DNA from: Streptomyces griseiscabiei
GTDB taxonomy: Bacteria > Actinomycetota > Actinomycetes > Streptomycetales > Streptomycetaceae
Length of the DNA stretch: 64,000 bases
NCBI RefSeq assembly: GCF_020010925.1
Contig: NZ_JAGJBZ010000001.1
Location: 1,798,001 to 1,862,000 of the forward strand
Reading direction: 5' to 3'
The stretch's first letter is position 1. Each line of letters opens with the position of its first letter. Under the pieces are notes generated by a model. It made no database searches. It had not been told where the DNA came from and saw only the letters and a list, made by a program, of their open reading frames with translations. Shown here one piece after another: positions 18,121-26,197 of this stretch. A program made the translations under genes and the position numbers.

Positions 18121-19398
18121 TCACCTGACGAGGCGCGCCGGGCGGGTGCAGACGTGGAGCACATGCTCCAGCGGGCCACGGCGGAAGACCCGGGTCCAGG
18201 CGGTGGCGAGCACCGTCGCGACCAGCAGATAGACGAAGAGGTCGACGAGCGCGGGCCCGGTCTCCTCCGCCATGCCGAACTCCCGGATGGCGAGGATGTG
18301 CAGGACGTACGCGGTCAGCGCCGTCATCCCGACGGCGCACACGGGGCCGGCGAGGCGGGCGAGGCGGGGCAGCCGGTCCACGGCCGTCACGCACCCCACC
18401 ACGACCAGCAGCGCGACCCCGGTGTTGCCGAGGATGGAGAACGTCGTCTGGCTGTGCGGCGCGCCCACCAGGAGCCAGGCGGCGGGGGTGCCGTCGACGA
18501 GGTAGCCGACCGTGTCGGACCACCAGGCCGAGGCGGCGCCGTCGCCGTCCGTGGCGGCGGCGACCGTCGCCCGGGCGTGCGGGACGAGACGGAGCGCCAG
18601 CCAGGAGCCCCCGTAGCCGAGCACGGTCAACACGCCTCCGGCCAGCGCGAGTTGGGTGCGGACCGTGCTCCGGGTGAGGTCGAGGCGGGCGACCGCCATC
18701 CCGGCCAGCATGAACGACGCCCAGGTGAGCACGGGGTATTCGCCGGTGAACAGCAGTTCCAGGAAGCCGTCCGTGTCACTGATCCTGGCCAGCGGGTCGG
18801 CGGCGGTGATCGCCTCAGCCCAGTCGCCGTTCTCGATCGACAGCCGTACCCCGTACAGGACTTGGGGCAGCACGAGCGCGCCCGCGGCGGCGAGGAGAGC
18901 GAGCGTCCGGGCCCGCAGCCGGTACAGCGGGAGGACGGCGAGGAAGGTCAGGCCGTAGAAGGCGAGGATCACGTCGACGTCGGTGTCGAGGGCGGTCAGG
19001 GCGAATCCGAGGGCGATCAGCACGAGGGAGCGGATCACCATCCGGACCACCGCCTGCCGTCCGGCACGTCCGGTGCGCGGGTGCGGGCGGCCGGTGATCA
19101 GGACGAGGGTGAAGCCGGCCAGCAGCGCGAACAGCGCGGAGGAGCGGCCCCGCGCCAGCTCCATGACGAGGCCCAGCGGCCCGCCGCCCGCCGGGTCGGG
19201 ACCGACATGGGCGGCGTACATACCGAACACCGCGAGTCCACGGGCGAGATCGATACCGACCAGCCGTCCGGTGGAGCGCCGCCCCTCGGAGTCCGTGACG
19301 GCCGTGGGGGCGGAGGCGGCGGGCGTGCGGGCGGGGGTGCGGGCAGGCGGCCGGGTGGCCGACTTGGCCGACAGGTCCGACGACGTGTCTGGTGTCAT
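18121..19398 (-). CDS. Polytopic membrane protein, DUF418/acyltransferase-like
   Basis: About 425 residues. A Pro/Ala-rich cytoplasmic N-terminus of about 45 residues with direct PARTPARTPA repeats is followed by IDLARGLAVFGM, the first-helix motif of the DUF418/heparan-glucosaminide-acetyltransferase-like group, then about ten hydrophobic segments. Proteins of this group are thought to acylate or export small molecules, but function is unproven. The ATG at 19398 is preceded only by a weak ribosome site. It is divergent from the response regulator at 19.6 kb. Confidence 0.8.
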   Translation of the reverse strand: MTPDTSSDLSAKSATRPPARTPARTPAASAPTAVTDSEGRRSTGRLVGIDLARGLAVFGMYAAHVGPDPAGGGPLGLVMELARGRSSALFALLAGFTLVLITGRPHPRTGRAGRQAVVRMVIRSLVLIALGFALTALDTDVDVILAFYGLTFLAVLPLYRLRARTLALLAAAGALVLPQVLYGVRLSIENGDWAEAITAADPLARISDTDGFLELLFTGEYPVLTWASFMLAGMAVARLDLTRSTVRTQLALAGGVLTVLGYGGSWLALRLVPHARATVAAATDGDGAASAWWSDTVGYLVDGTPAAWLLVGAPHSQTTFSILGNTGVALLVVVGCVTAVDRLPRLARLAGPVCAVGMTALTAYVLHILAIREFGMAEETGPALVDLFVYLLVATVLATAWTRVFRRGPLEHVLHVCTRPARLVR

Positions 19399-19595
19399 GG
19401 CTTTCAGCGTCGGGGGCGCGCGGGGCGCGTCACCATCCGGCGGTCGGCTGGACGGCCCCCGCCGACCAGCCGGGGCCGCCCCCGCCAGGTGACCGGAGAC
19501 CGGGAGAAAGGGGAACCCGGCGGCCACTTCGGACGTCGTAGGGGTTCGGAAGAGGTCCAGAAGTGCGTTGGTGTCCGACGACGAGCGGGGCACGG

Positions 19596-20402
19596 GTGAT
19601 CCGGGTACTGGTGGTCGACGACGAAGCCCTGATCCGGACGGGCTTCGAGCACATCCTCAACTCCGCGGACGATCTCGACGTGGTGGCGGCGGTCCCCGGC
19701 GGCCGGGCGGTCCAGGCCGTACGGGAGCTGCGCCCCGAGGTCGTCCTGCTGGACATCCGGATGCCGGACGTGGACGGGCTGACCGTCCTCGCCGAGCTCG
19801 GAAGACTCCCCCGTCCTCCCGTGGTGGCCATGCTCACCACCTTCGACATGGACGAGTACGTGGCCGCCGCGCTGCGCTCGGGAGCCGCCGGTTTCCTCCT
19901 CAAGGACACCGACCCGGAGCAGCTTCCGTATCTCGTACGGACTTTGGCGGCGGGCGGGGTCGTCCTGTCGTCCGGGGTGACCCGGACCGTGGTCGACGGC
20001 TACCTGGACAACGGGCCCCGGGAGGCCGCCGTCCGCCTCGTGGACCGGCTGACCGAACGGGAGCGGGACGTACTGGTCCTGATCACGGAGGGGCTGTCCA
20101 ACACCGACATCGCCGACCGGATGCATCTGAGCACGGGCACGGTGAAGGACCATGTGAGCGCCCTGCTCACCAAGTTGGAGGTGGGCAGCAGAGTGCAGGC
20201 GGCGCTGCTGGCCGAACGGGCGGGCCTGCTCAGACCGTCGCGCCGGCCCGGCGGCGGAAGCCCGGTCACCGGCGGAGGCCACGCGACCGGCGGAAGCCCG
20301 GCGACCAGCGGAAGCCCGCGCGGCGGCGGCGGAAGTCCGTTCGGCGGCGGAAGCCCGTTCGGCGGCGGAAGCCCGTTCGGCCGCGAACGGGCGGGCGGGT
20401 GA
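19596..20402 (+). CDS. Response regulator, NarL/LuxR family, with Gly-Ser-Pro-Phe repeat tail
   Basis: Two-component regulator, 268 residues. The receiver domain has acidic Asp8/Asp9 and phospho-acceptor Asp53 (LLDIRMPD). A LuxR HTH begins LTERERDVLVL around residue 152 and includes STGTVKDHVSALL. The HTH is followed by an unusual tail of about 50 residues rich in Gly, Ser and Pro that ends in three GGGSPF repeats. I chose the GTG at 19596, which gives a normal receiver start; GTG at 19563 would add 11 residues. The stop overlaps the kinase start (GTGA). Confidence 0.9.
   Translation: MIRVLVVDDEALIRTGFEHILNSADDLDVVAAVPGGRAVQAVRELRPEVVLLDIRMPDVDGLTVLAELGRLPRPPVVAMLTTFDMDEYVAAALRSGAAGFLLKDTDPEQLPYLVRTLAAGGVVLSSGVTRTVVDGYLDNGPREAAVRLVDRLTERERDVLVLITEGLSNTDIADRMHLSTGTVKDHVSALLTKLEVGSRVQAALLAERAGLLRPSRRPGGGSPVTGGGHATGGSPATSGSPRGGGGSPFGGGSPFGGGSPFGRERAGG
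20325..20378 (+). repeat. Three tandem 18-bp units encoding GGGSPF in the regulator tail
   Basis: Units at 20325-20342, 20343-20360 and 20361-20378 differ at a single base. Degenerate shorter versions (GGSP-type codons) extend upstream to about 20250. Near-identical DNA means recent slippage expansion, so length is likely to vary between strains. Confidence 0.9.
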
Positions 20403-21520
20403 GGCCTCCCGCCCGCACCCCGCACGGACCCGCGACGGACGCCCTGCTCGTCGTGGTCTCGCTGCTGGACGTGTGGATCCACGACGTGGGCCCCCACCAC
20501 CCGGGGGAGCTGGCCGCCGCGCTGCTCGCGGCGTGCGCGCTGCTGTCGCGTCGCCGTCTCCCCCTGCCCGTCTTCCTTCTCACCCTGCCGACGGCCCTGT
20601 TCACGGACGCGGTGTTCGCCACGCTGGTGGCGCTGTACACGCTGGCCTCGCGCACCCATCACCGGGTGCCGCTGGCCGTGTGCGCGCTGGCGTTCGCCGT
20701 CTGTGATCTGACGTGGTGGTCGTGGCCGTCACCGGAGTTCACCGATCTCGACGACCGCCAGGGCCTGATCCCGCTCTCCTACAGCGTGGCGCAGGCGACC
20801 GCGCCCCTCTTCCTCGGGCAGCTCGTCCAGGCCCGCCGCGAGCTGTCGCTGCGGCTGGTGGAGGTCTCCGAGGCGAAGGAGCACGAGCGGCTGCTGGTCG
20901 CCCAGGGCGTGCTGGCGAGGGAACGCGCCCAGCTCGCCCGGGAGATGCACGACGCCGTCTCCCACCAGGTCAGTCTGATCGCCGTGCGCGCCGGCGCCCT
21001 GCAGGTCGGCAGCCGGGACCCGGAGGCGAAGGAGGCCGCCGCCACGATACGGCTGCTCAGCGTGCAGACCCTGGACGAACTGCGGCACATGGTGGGCATA
21101 CTGCGGGCCTCCGGCAGCCGCCCCACCGAACTGACCCCGCAGCCCTCCCTGGCCGACCTCGACCGGCTGGTCACCGGCAGCGGCATCGACACCGACCTGC
21201 GCACGGACCTGCCCGACGACCTCCCGCCGCCCGTCCAGCGCGCCGTCTACCGCACCGTGCAGGAAGCCCTCACCAACATCCGCAAGCACGCCCCCGGCGC
21301 CACCGCCACCATCCGCGTCCGGCAGCACGACGGCACCCTCCGCGCCACCGTCACCAACACCGCGCCCAGCCGCCCGGCCCTCTCCCTCCCCGGCGCCCAC
21401 CACGGCCTGATCGGTCTGCGGCAGCGCGCCGAACTGCTCGGCGGGACCGTGACGTCCAGGCATCTGGCCGACGGCGGCTACGAGCTGCGTCTGGAGCTGC
21501 CGACCGACGCCGCGCAATGA
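20399..21520 (+). CDS. Sensor histidine kinase, HisKA_3 (NarX/DesK-like) type
   Basis: Membrane histidine kinase, 373 residues, partner of the preceding regulator. Several hydrophobic helices in the first 140 residues are followed by the dimerisation/phospho-acceptor helix with REMHDAVSHQ (His184) and a HATPase domain with VQEALTNIRKHA (N-box) and GLIGLRQRAELLGG (G-box). The GTG start at 20399 overlaps the regulator stop, so the two proteins are translationally coupled. No extracellular sensor domain of note is present, and the signal is unknown. Confidence 0.9.
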   Translation: MRPPARTPHGPATDALLVVVSLLDVWIHDVGPHHPGELAAALLAACALLSRRRLPLPVFLLTLPTALFTDAVFATLVALYTLASRTHHRVPLAVCALAFAVCDLTWWSWPSPEFTDLDDRQGLIPLSYSVAQATAPLFLGQLVQARRELSLRLVEVSEAKEHERLLVAQGVLARERAQLAREMHDAVSHQVSLIAVRAGALQVGSRDPEAKEAAATIRLLSVQTLDELRHMVGILRASGSRPTELTPQPSLADLDRLVTGSGIDTDLRTDLPDDLPPPVQRAVYRTVQEALTNIRKHAPGATATIRVRQHDGTLRATVTNTAPSRPALSLPGAHHGLIGLRQRAELLGGTVTSRHLADGGYELRLELPTDAAQ

Positions 21521-21523
21521 GAG

Positions 21524-21549
21524 GCCCCGGACCGGACCCGGCCCGGGGC
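21524..21549. terminator. Hairpin after the kinase gene
   Basis: Inverted repeat GCCCCGG (21524-21530) / CCGGGGC (21543-21549) with a 12-nt loop, just past the kinase stop and before the convergent LuxR gene end. No T-run follows, which is common for actinomycete terminators. Confidence 0.4.
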
Positions 21550-21618
21550 GCGCGTTCCACGTGGCCACGCGGCCAAGCGGCCCGCGCTCACCTGCTCACC
21601 CGCTCACACCCGCTCGCG

Positions 21619-21927
21619 CTACGCGACGCCGACGGGCTGGACCCGGACCCCACGGTGCCCCGTCAAACGGAAGGTTTCCTCCAGGCGGTCGAACCGGTCG
21701 GGCCGGTCCGTCCGCAGAGCGAGGATTCCCGCATGGAGGGCGGTCACGATCAGATGGGTGCGGTTCTTCGCGTCCAGCTTCTCCCGGAGGCTGCGCATGT
21801 GGGAGGCGACCGTGCGGGGTGAGATCGACAGTCGCCGGGACATGTCCGCGTCCGACAGACCGTGGGCTGCCAGAAGGAGGATCTCCAGTTCCCGGGCGCT
21901 GAGTCGGCCGGAGCTGTCCACTGCCAT
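21619..21927 (-). CDS. Orphan LuxR-type HTH protein lacking a receiver domain
   Basis: Small DNA-binding protein, 102 residues. Almost the whole protein is a LuxR HTH: LSARELEILLLAAHGLSD, then SPRTVASHMRSLREKL, and a short Arg/Asp-rich tail (RTDRPDRFDRLEE). It resembles GerE-like stand-alone regulators, which are active without phosphorylation. It lies between two two-component systems and is divergent from the second. It could act with or compete against those regulators; targets are unknown. Confidence 0.82.
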   Translation of the reverse strand: MAVDSSGRLSARELEILLLAAHGLSDADMSRRLSISPRTVASHMRSLREKLDAKNRTHLIVTALHAGILALRTDRPDRFDRLEETFRLTGHRGVRVQPVGVA

Positions 21928-22180
21928 GGGTGCCTGCCTTGTTCGGTGGGGGTCGGGGACCCGTGTGTCGTCCGTGTGCTGCGGCTGTGACTCTTCCGTG
22001 ACACCCGGGCCCCGGCCATCGACCGTTCGACCGATACCCGGCGGTAGTCATCGGCCGATCGACCTCGGTCCATCCGCCCGCGGCGCATCTTTCGCCGGGA
22101 ACGCGCCAACCGCCCGATTCGGCACGGCCGTTCGACCGCCGGCTTCCGCGGACCGCCGGACCGGACAGGTGATCCATGGC

Positions 22181-22870
22181 ATGCTCACACGTGTGAGCAG
22201 CACCCCCACACGTGTGATGATCGCCGACGATCAGGATCTGGTCCGGGCAGGTTTCCGGCTCATCCTCGACGCCCAGGAGGGCATCGAGGTGGTCGGAGAG
22301 GCCGCCGACGGGCTCGCGTGCGTGGAGGCGGCACGCGCGCTGCGGCCGGACGTGTGCCTCGTCGACGTCCGGATGCCGAAGCTGGACGGGCTGGAGGTGA
22401 CCCGGCTGCTGGCCGGACCGGGGGCCACGCATCCGACCCAGGTCGTCGTGGTCACCAGCTTCGACCAGGACGACTACCTCAACATCGCGCTGCGCAACGG
22501 CGCCTGCGGCTTCCTGCTGAAGGACGCCGCGCCCGCGCTGCTGATCGAGGCGGTCCGGGCGGCGGCGCGCGGTGACGCGCTGGTCTCGCCCGGGGTGACG
22601 GTCCGGCTGCTGAAGCAGCTGGAGGAGCGGGCTTCGGCACCGGCGGACGGCACCGGTGTGCCCGAATCGTCGCTCAGCAGCCGGGAGTTGGACGTCGCGC
22701 GGCTGGTCGCTGTGGGCCGCACCAACCAGGAGATCAGCGACGAGCTGTGTCTGTCCCTGTCCACCGTGAAGACCCACCTGGGCCACATCCACCACAAGCT
22801 CGGCGTCCGCAACCGCGTCGAGGTCGCCGCCTGGGCCTGGGCCAACGGGACGGTCCGCACCGCGCGTTGA
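22181..22870 (+). CDS. Response regulator, NarL/LuxR family
   Basis: Two-component regulator, 229 residues from the ATG at 22181. Receiver acidic pair Asp16/Asp17, phospho-acceptor Asp62 (LVDVRMP) and switch lysine in FLLKDAAP; LuxR HTH with LSSRELDVARLVA and STVKTHLGHIHHKL. An in-frame GTG at 22193 is an alternative start giving MSSTPTRV. The start region itself is embedded in two CACACGTGTG palindromes. The partner kinase follows 149 nt downstream on the same strand. Confidence 0.9.
   Translation: MLTRVSSTPTRVMIADDQDLVRAGFRLILDAQEGIEVVGEAADGLACVEAARALRPDVCLVDVRMPKLDGLEVTRLLAGPGATHPTQVVVVTSFDQDDYLNIALRNGACGFLLKDAAPALLIEAVRAAARGDALVSPGVTVRLLKQLEERASAPADGTGVPESSLSSRELDVARLVAVGRTNQEISDELCLSLSTVKTHLGHIHHKLGVRNRVEVAAWAWANGTVRTAR
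22182..22216. promoter_or_regulatory. Paired CACACGTGTG palindromes overlapping the regulator start codon
   Basis: An 18-bp perfect palindrome, TGCTCACACGTGTGAGCA (22182-22199), is followed by a second CACACGTGTG (22207-22216). The centres are 21 bp apart, two helical turns. They overlap the candidate start codons of the response regulator, so binding there would block its expression. An autoregulatory operator is the natural reading. The alternative is that both arise from codons for two Thr-Arg-Val triplets. Confidence 0.5.
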
Positions 22871-23019
22871 GGCGAGATCGCGCGCGATCCGTCCCGAAAG
22901 TGAACCGGGCCGCGCGCCGGTGGTGACTTTATGAACATCTCATGGTCGATCTGTGTCACTCCCCACAGAACGATGCACCGCCTGTCGGCGAGGCATGTCC
23001 ATGCCTAGCCTGCACTTCC

Positions 23020-24369
23020 ATGACAACTTCGTCACTCGCGGCACTCTCGGCACGAGCGACCCAGCCACACCACCACGGTCGCCCCCGGTCACCCGTGCGC
23101 CGGCTGAGCCACCAGGCCCTGTACCCGGCCCTGGGCGTGCTGTGGCTGCTCGACATGGGCATCATCGTGTCGCAGCAGCGGGGTCCTCTCGACTGGCTGC
23201 CGCTCGTGACGGGCCCGGTCGCCCTGGCGCTGGTGCTCGTGCCCGACGCACGGCTGAGCATCACCTGGCGTACGGGGGTGTGCGCGGGCCTGTCGTCGGC
23301 GGTGACGCTGGGCACCTCCCTGATGGGGTGGGCCATGCCCGAGTGGGGGCTGCTGGAGACGGCGTGCATGCTGGTCCTGCTCGCCCGTACCTGCCGCAAC
23401 GTGGCCCGGCCCCGCGTCGCCCTCGCCCTGGCCGCCGCGATGGGGGCGAGCGTCATCGACGAACCCCTGCGCACCGGGGGCACGGGCATCACCCTCACCT
23501 ACCCGTTCCTGCTGACGTTCGCGGTCGGCGGGGCCGTCGGGGCGGGCTGCTACCTGCGCACACTGGACGCCCGCCGCCGCCGTACGATCGCCGCCGTACG
23601 GCTCGCCGAGCGGATCCAACTCGCCCGGGAATTACATGACTTCGTCGCCCACCATGTCACGGGCATCATCGCGCAGGCGCACGCCGCCGGGGTGATCCAC
23701 GAGAGCGCGCCGCAGCAGGTCGGCCCCATCCTGACCAACATCGCCGAGGCCGGGCAGCGGACCATGGACTCCATGCGGCGGCTGATCCGGGTGCTGCGCG
23801 AGGACGAGGGCGAGCAGACCTCCATCGAGCGGCCCGAGGAGCCGTACTCCGAACTCACCAAACTGGTCTCGGCGTTCAGCGGCCAGGGCGACGGGTCGAC
23901 CGCCCAGCTGGAGATCACCGGAGCCGCCCGGCGCAGCGTTCTGCTGCCCGAGGTCGGCTCCGCGGTGCACCGTGTGGTGCAGGAGGCGCTGACCAACGTA
24001 CGTCGGCACGCACCGGGCAGTCAGGCGACGGTCCGCGTCCACCGCACCCGCGACGACCTGCTCCGGGTCGACGTGTACAACGAGGGGCCGGAGCGGCGGG
24101 TCGCACGGCCCACGGGAGGCCGCGGCGGGTACGGCCTGGTCGGGCTGCGCGAGCGGGCGGAGGCCGTCGGCGGCTCCCTCACCTCGGGCCCCGCCGACGA
24201 CGGCGGCTGGTGGCTCATCGCCCACTTCCCGGTCCGGACGGAGGCCGCGCTCGAAAGCGCCGAGGAGTCTGCCGCACCGGCCTCGCCGACCCGCAGACCG
24301 TCCGGACGGCACGCCAAGCCGCCCGGGCCCACGGAGCCCGAACCGGACATGAGTTGGGACGCGGGGTAG
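23020..24369 (+). CDS. Sensor histidine kinase, HisKA_3 type, with a TTA codon at the catalytic site
   Basis: Membrane histidine kinase, 449 residues. About five or six hydrophobic segments precede the phospho-acceptor helix ARELHDFVAHH (His206) and a HATPase domain with VQEALTNVRRHA and GLVGLRERAEAVGG. A Pro-rich C-terminal tail of about 40 residues follows. I chose the ATG at 23020; the reading frame is open from 22942 but that stretch looks non-coding. Leu205, directly before the phospho-acceptor His, is encoded by TTA (23632-23634), the codon read by the bldA tRNA in Streptomyces. It is the likely partner of the regulator at 22.2 kb. Confidence 0.9.
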   Translation: MTTSSLAALSARATQPHHHGRPRSPVRRLSHQALYPALGVLWLLDMGIIVSQQRGPLDWLPLVTGPVALALVLVPDARLSITWRTGVCAGLSSAVTLGTSLMGWAMPEWGLLETACMLVLLARTCRNVARPRVALALAAAMGASVIDEPLRTGGTGITLTYPFLLTFAVGGAVGAGCYLRTLDARRRRTIAAVRLAERIQLARELHDFVAHHVTGIIAQAHAAGVIHESAPQQVGPILTNIAEAGQRTMDSMRRLIRVLREDEGEQTSIERPEEPYSELTKLVSAFSGQGDGSTAQLEITGAARRSVLLPEVGSAVHRVVQEALTNVRRHAPGSQATVRVHRTRDDLLRVDVYNEGPERRVARPTGGRGGYGLVGLRERAEAVGGSLTSGPADDGGWWLIAHFPVRTEAALESAEESAAPASPTRRPSGRHAKPPGPTEPEPDMSWDAG

Positions 24370-24396
24370 GCACGGGGAGCCGTGGGCGGGCGGTCC

Positions 24397-24430
24397 GGCG
24401 CGTGAATTAGGCAATTCTGCGAATCGCGCC
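24397..24430. promoter_or_regulatory. Nested inverted repeat between kinase and oxidoreductase
   Basis: GGCGCG (24397-24402) pairs with CGCGCC (24425-24430) and encloses a second inverted repeat, GAATT (24404-24408) / AATTC (24413-24417). It follows the kinase stop by 28 nt and precedes the oxidoreductase by 150 nt. It could be a terminator for the former or an operator for the latter; there is no T-run. Confidence 0.35.
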
Positions 24431-24579
24431 GGGGCGGACCACGTTCTAATGTCGAAGCTCCAAGGCGCCGGGGCGGCCTTCTCTCGTCCCGCAGAGTGGT
24501 GAATCGGCCCGGGCCGGGCCTCTTTCCGGGGCCCGGTCCACCGCTTTCCGGTCCACCGCCCAGGAGACACAGGAGCCTT

Positions 24580-25995
24580 ATGAGTACGGCCGTAGTGGTG
24601 GGCAGCGGTCCGAACGGTCTCGCGGCCGCCGTGTTCCTCGCCCGGGAGGGCGTGGAGGTCACCGTGCTGGAGGCCGCCGACACCATCGGCGGCGGCACCC
24701 GCACCAGCGAACTGACCCCGGGTCTGCTGCACGACCACTGCTCCGCCACGCACCCCATGGCCGTCGGCTCGCCGTTCCTGAGCGGCCTCGACCTCGGCCG
24801 GCACGGCCTCAGCTGGCGTCTGCCGGACATCGACTGCGTCCATCCGCTCGACTCGGGCGCCGCCGGGGTCCTGCACCGGTCGGTGCGGGAGACCGCCGAC
24901 GGCTTCGGCGACGGCGACGGCCGCCGATGGCGGCGCGTCTTCGGGCCTCTCGCGGACGGCTACGACGCGCTGGCCGAGGACATCATGCGGCCCCTGACCC
25001 ATGTGCCGCGGCATCCGCTGCGGCTGGCGGCCTTCGGTCCGCGGGCCCTGCTGCCGGCCGCGGCGGTGGCCCGGCGGTGGCGGTCCGAGGAGGCCCGCGC
25101 CCTGTTCGCCGGGGTCGCCGCGCACGCGTTCCGCCCGTTCGACCGGCCGGCGAGCGCCGCGGTCGGCCTGACGATCATCGCCGCCGGTCACCGGCACGGC
25201 TGGCCGGTGGCGGCGGGCGGCTCCCGGGCGATCTCCGACGCGCTCGCGGCTCAGCTCGAGGAGTTCGGCGGCCGGATCGAGACCGGTGTACGGGTACGGT
25301 CCGAGGCCGATCTGCCCCCGGCCGACGTGGTCATGTTCGACCTGGCCCCGCGCGCGGTCGCCGACGTCCTCGGCGACCGGCTGCCGGTGCGGGTGGCCCG
25401 CGCCTACCGCCGCTACCGGCACGGTCCCGGCGCGTTCAAGGTGGACTTCGCCGTCCAGGACGGTGTGCCCTGGACCAACGAGGCGGCCCGCCGGGCCGGC
25501 ACCGTCCACCTCGGCGGGACCTACGCGGAGGTCGCCGCCGGCGAGCGCGCGATCCATCAGGGACGTATGCCGGAACGGCCGTTCGTCCTCGTCGGGCAGC
25601 AGTATCTGGCCGACCCCCGGCGCTCGAAGGGCGACGTCCACCCGGTCTGGACGTACGCGCACGTCCCGCACGGCTACGACGGCGACGCCACGGCGGCGGT
25701 CGTCGCGCAGATCGAGCGCTTCGCCCCCGGCTTCCGCGAACGGGTCCTCGACCTGGCCGTCCGCCCGCCCGCGGGCTTCGAGGAGTACAACCCGAACTAC
25801 GTCGGCGGTGACGTCGTCGCCGGGGCGAACACCGCCTTCCAGCTCGTCATGCGTCCACGGGCCGCGCTCGACCCCTACAGCACGGGCGTACCGGGCATGT
25901 ACATCTGCTCGGCGGCCACCCCGCCGGGAGCGGGCGCCCACGGTATGTGCGGGGCGAACGCGGCGGCGTCGGCATTGCGCCGGCTCCGTCGTTGA
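24580..25995 (+). CDS. FAD-dependent phytoene-desaturase-like oxidoreductase at the edge of the RiPP cluster
   Basis: Flavoprotein of the phytoene desaturase/amine-oxidase-like superfamily (PYROXD2 group), 471 residues. The N-terminal dinucleotide motif is GSGPNGLAAA with an acidic end of the second strand (VLEAAD) and GGGTRT, and the C-terminal flavin-site segment is TPPGAGAHGMCG. The ATG at 24580 follows AGGAG. A strong terminator separates it from the precursor gene, so it has its own transcript. Cypemycin-type clusters include an oxidoreductase gene (cypI), so a tailoring role is plausible but unproven. Confidence 0.85.
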   Translation: MSTAVVVGSGPNGLAAAVFLAREGVEVTVLEAADTIGGGTRTSELTPGLLHDHCSATHPMAVGSPFLSGLDLGRHGLSWRLPDIDCVHPLDSGAAGVLHRSVRETADGFGDGDGRRWRRVFGPLADGYDALAEDIMRPLTHVPRHPLRLAAFGPRALLPAAAVARRWRSEEARALFAGVAAHAFRPFDRPASAAVGLTIIAAGHRHGWPVAAGGSRAISDALAAQLEEFGGRIETGVRVRSEADLPPADVVMFDLAPRAVADVLGDRLPVRVARAYRRYRHGPGAFKVDFAVQDGVPWTNEAARRAGTVHLGGTYAEVAAGERAIHQGRMPERPFVLVGQQYLADPRRSKGDVHPVWTYAHVPHGYDGDATAAVVAQIERFAPGFRERVLDLAVRPPAGFEEYNPNYVGGDVVAGANTAFQLVMRPRAALDPYSTGVPGMYICSAATPPGAGAHGMCGANAAASALRRLRR

Positions 25996-26008
25996 TCTCC
26001 TTTTCCAG

Positions 26009-26041
26009 AAAGGCCCGGACCACGCGGTCCGGGCCTTTTTC
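26009..26041 (+). terminator. Rho-independent terminator after the oxidoreductase gene
   Basis: Thirteen-base stem AAAGGCCCGGACC (26009-26021) with GGTCCGGGCCTTT and a 4-nt loop ACGC, followed by further Ts. It lies 14 nt after the oxidoreductase stop and isolates it from the RiPP precursor transcript. Confidence 0.9.
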
Positions 26042-26197
26042 GTGGTGCCCGGAGTTCACCCCGACCATGCGAAGCCTGCCACTCAGGAATTCGTCAATTT
26101 TCTGGATGTGAAGCCCCTGTGGGCCCCCGTAGTGTTCTTTCTCGAAGGGCACGGAAAAAAGGTTCTCCGAAGCCCTCGAAACGAAAGGGAAAAGCGA

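Noticed and set aside
16741..19599. A plus-strand open frame of 952 codons
   Set aside because: It is antisense to the phytase and membrane-protein genes, has Gly/Glu/Arg-rich translation and no ribosome site. Shadow.
22876..22889. GATCGCGCGCGATC palindrome after a regulator gene
   Set aside because: It has no loop and is made of alternating GC, which arises easily in this composition; no repeat copy elsewhere was noticed.
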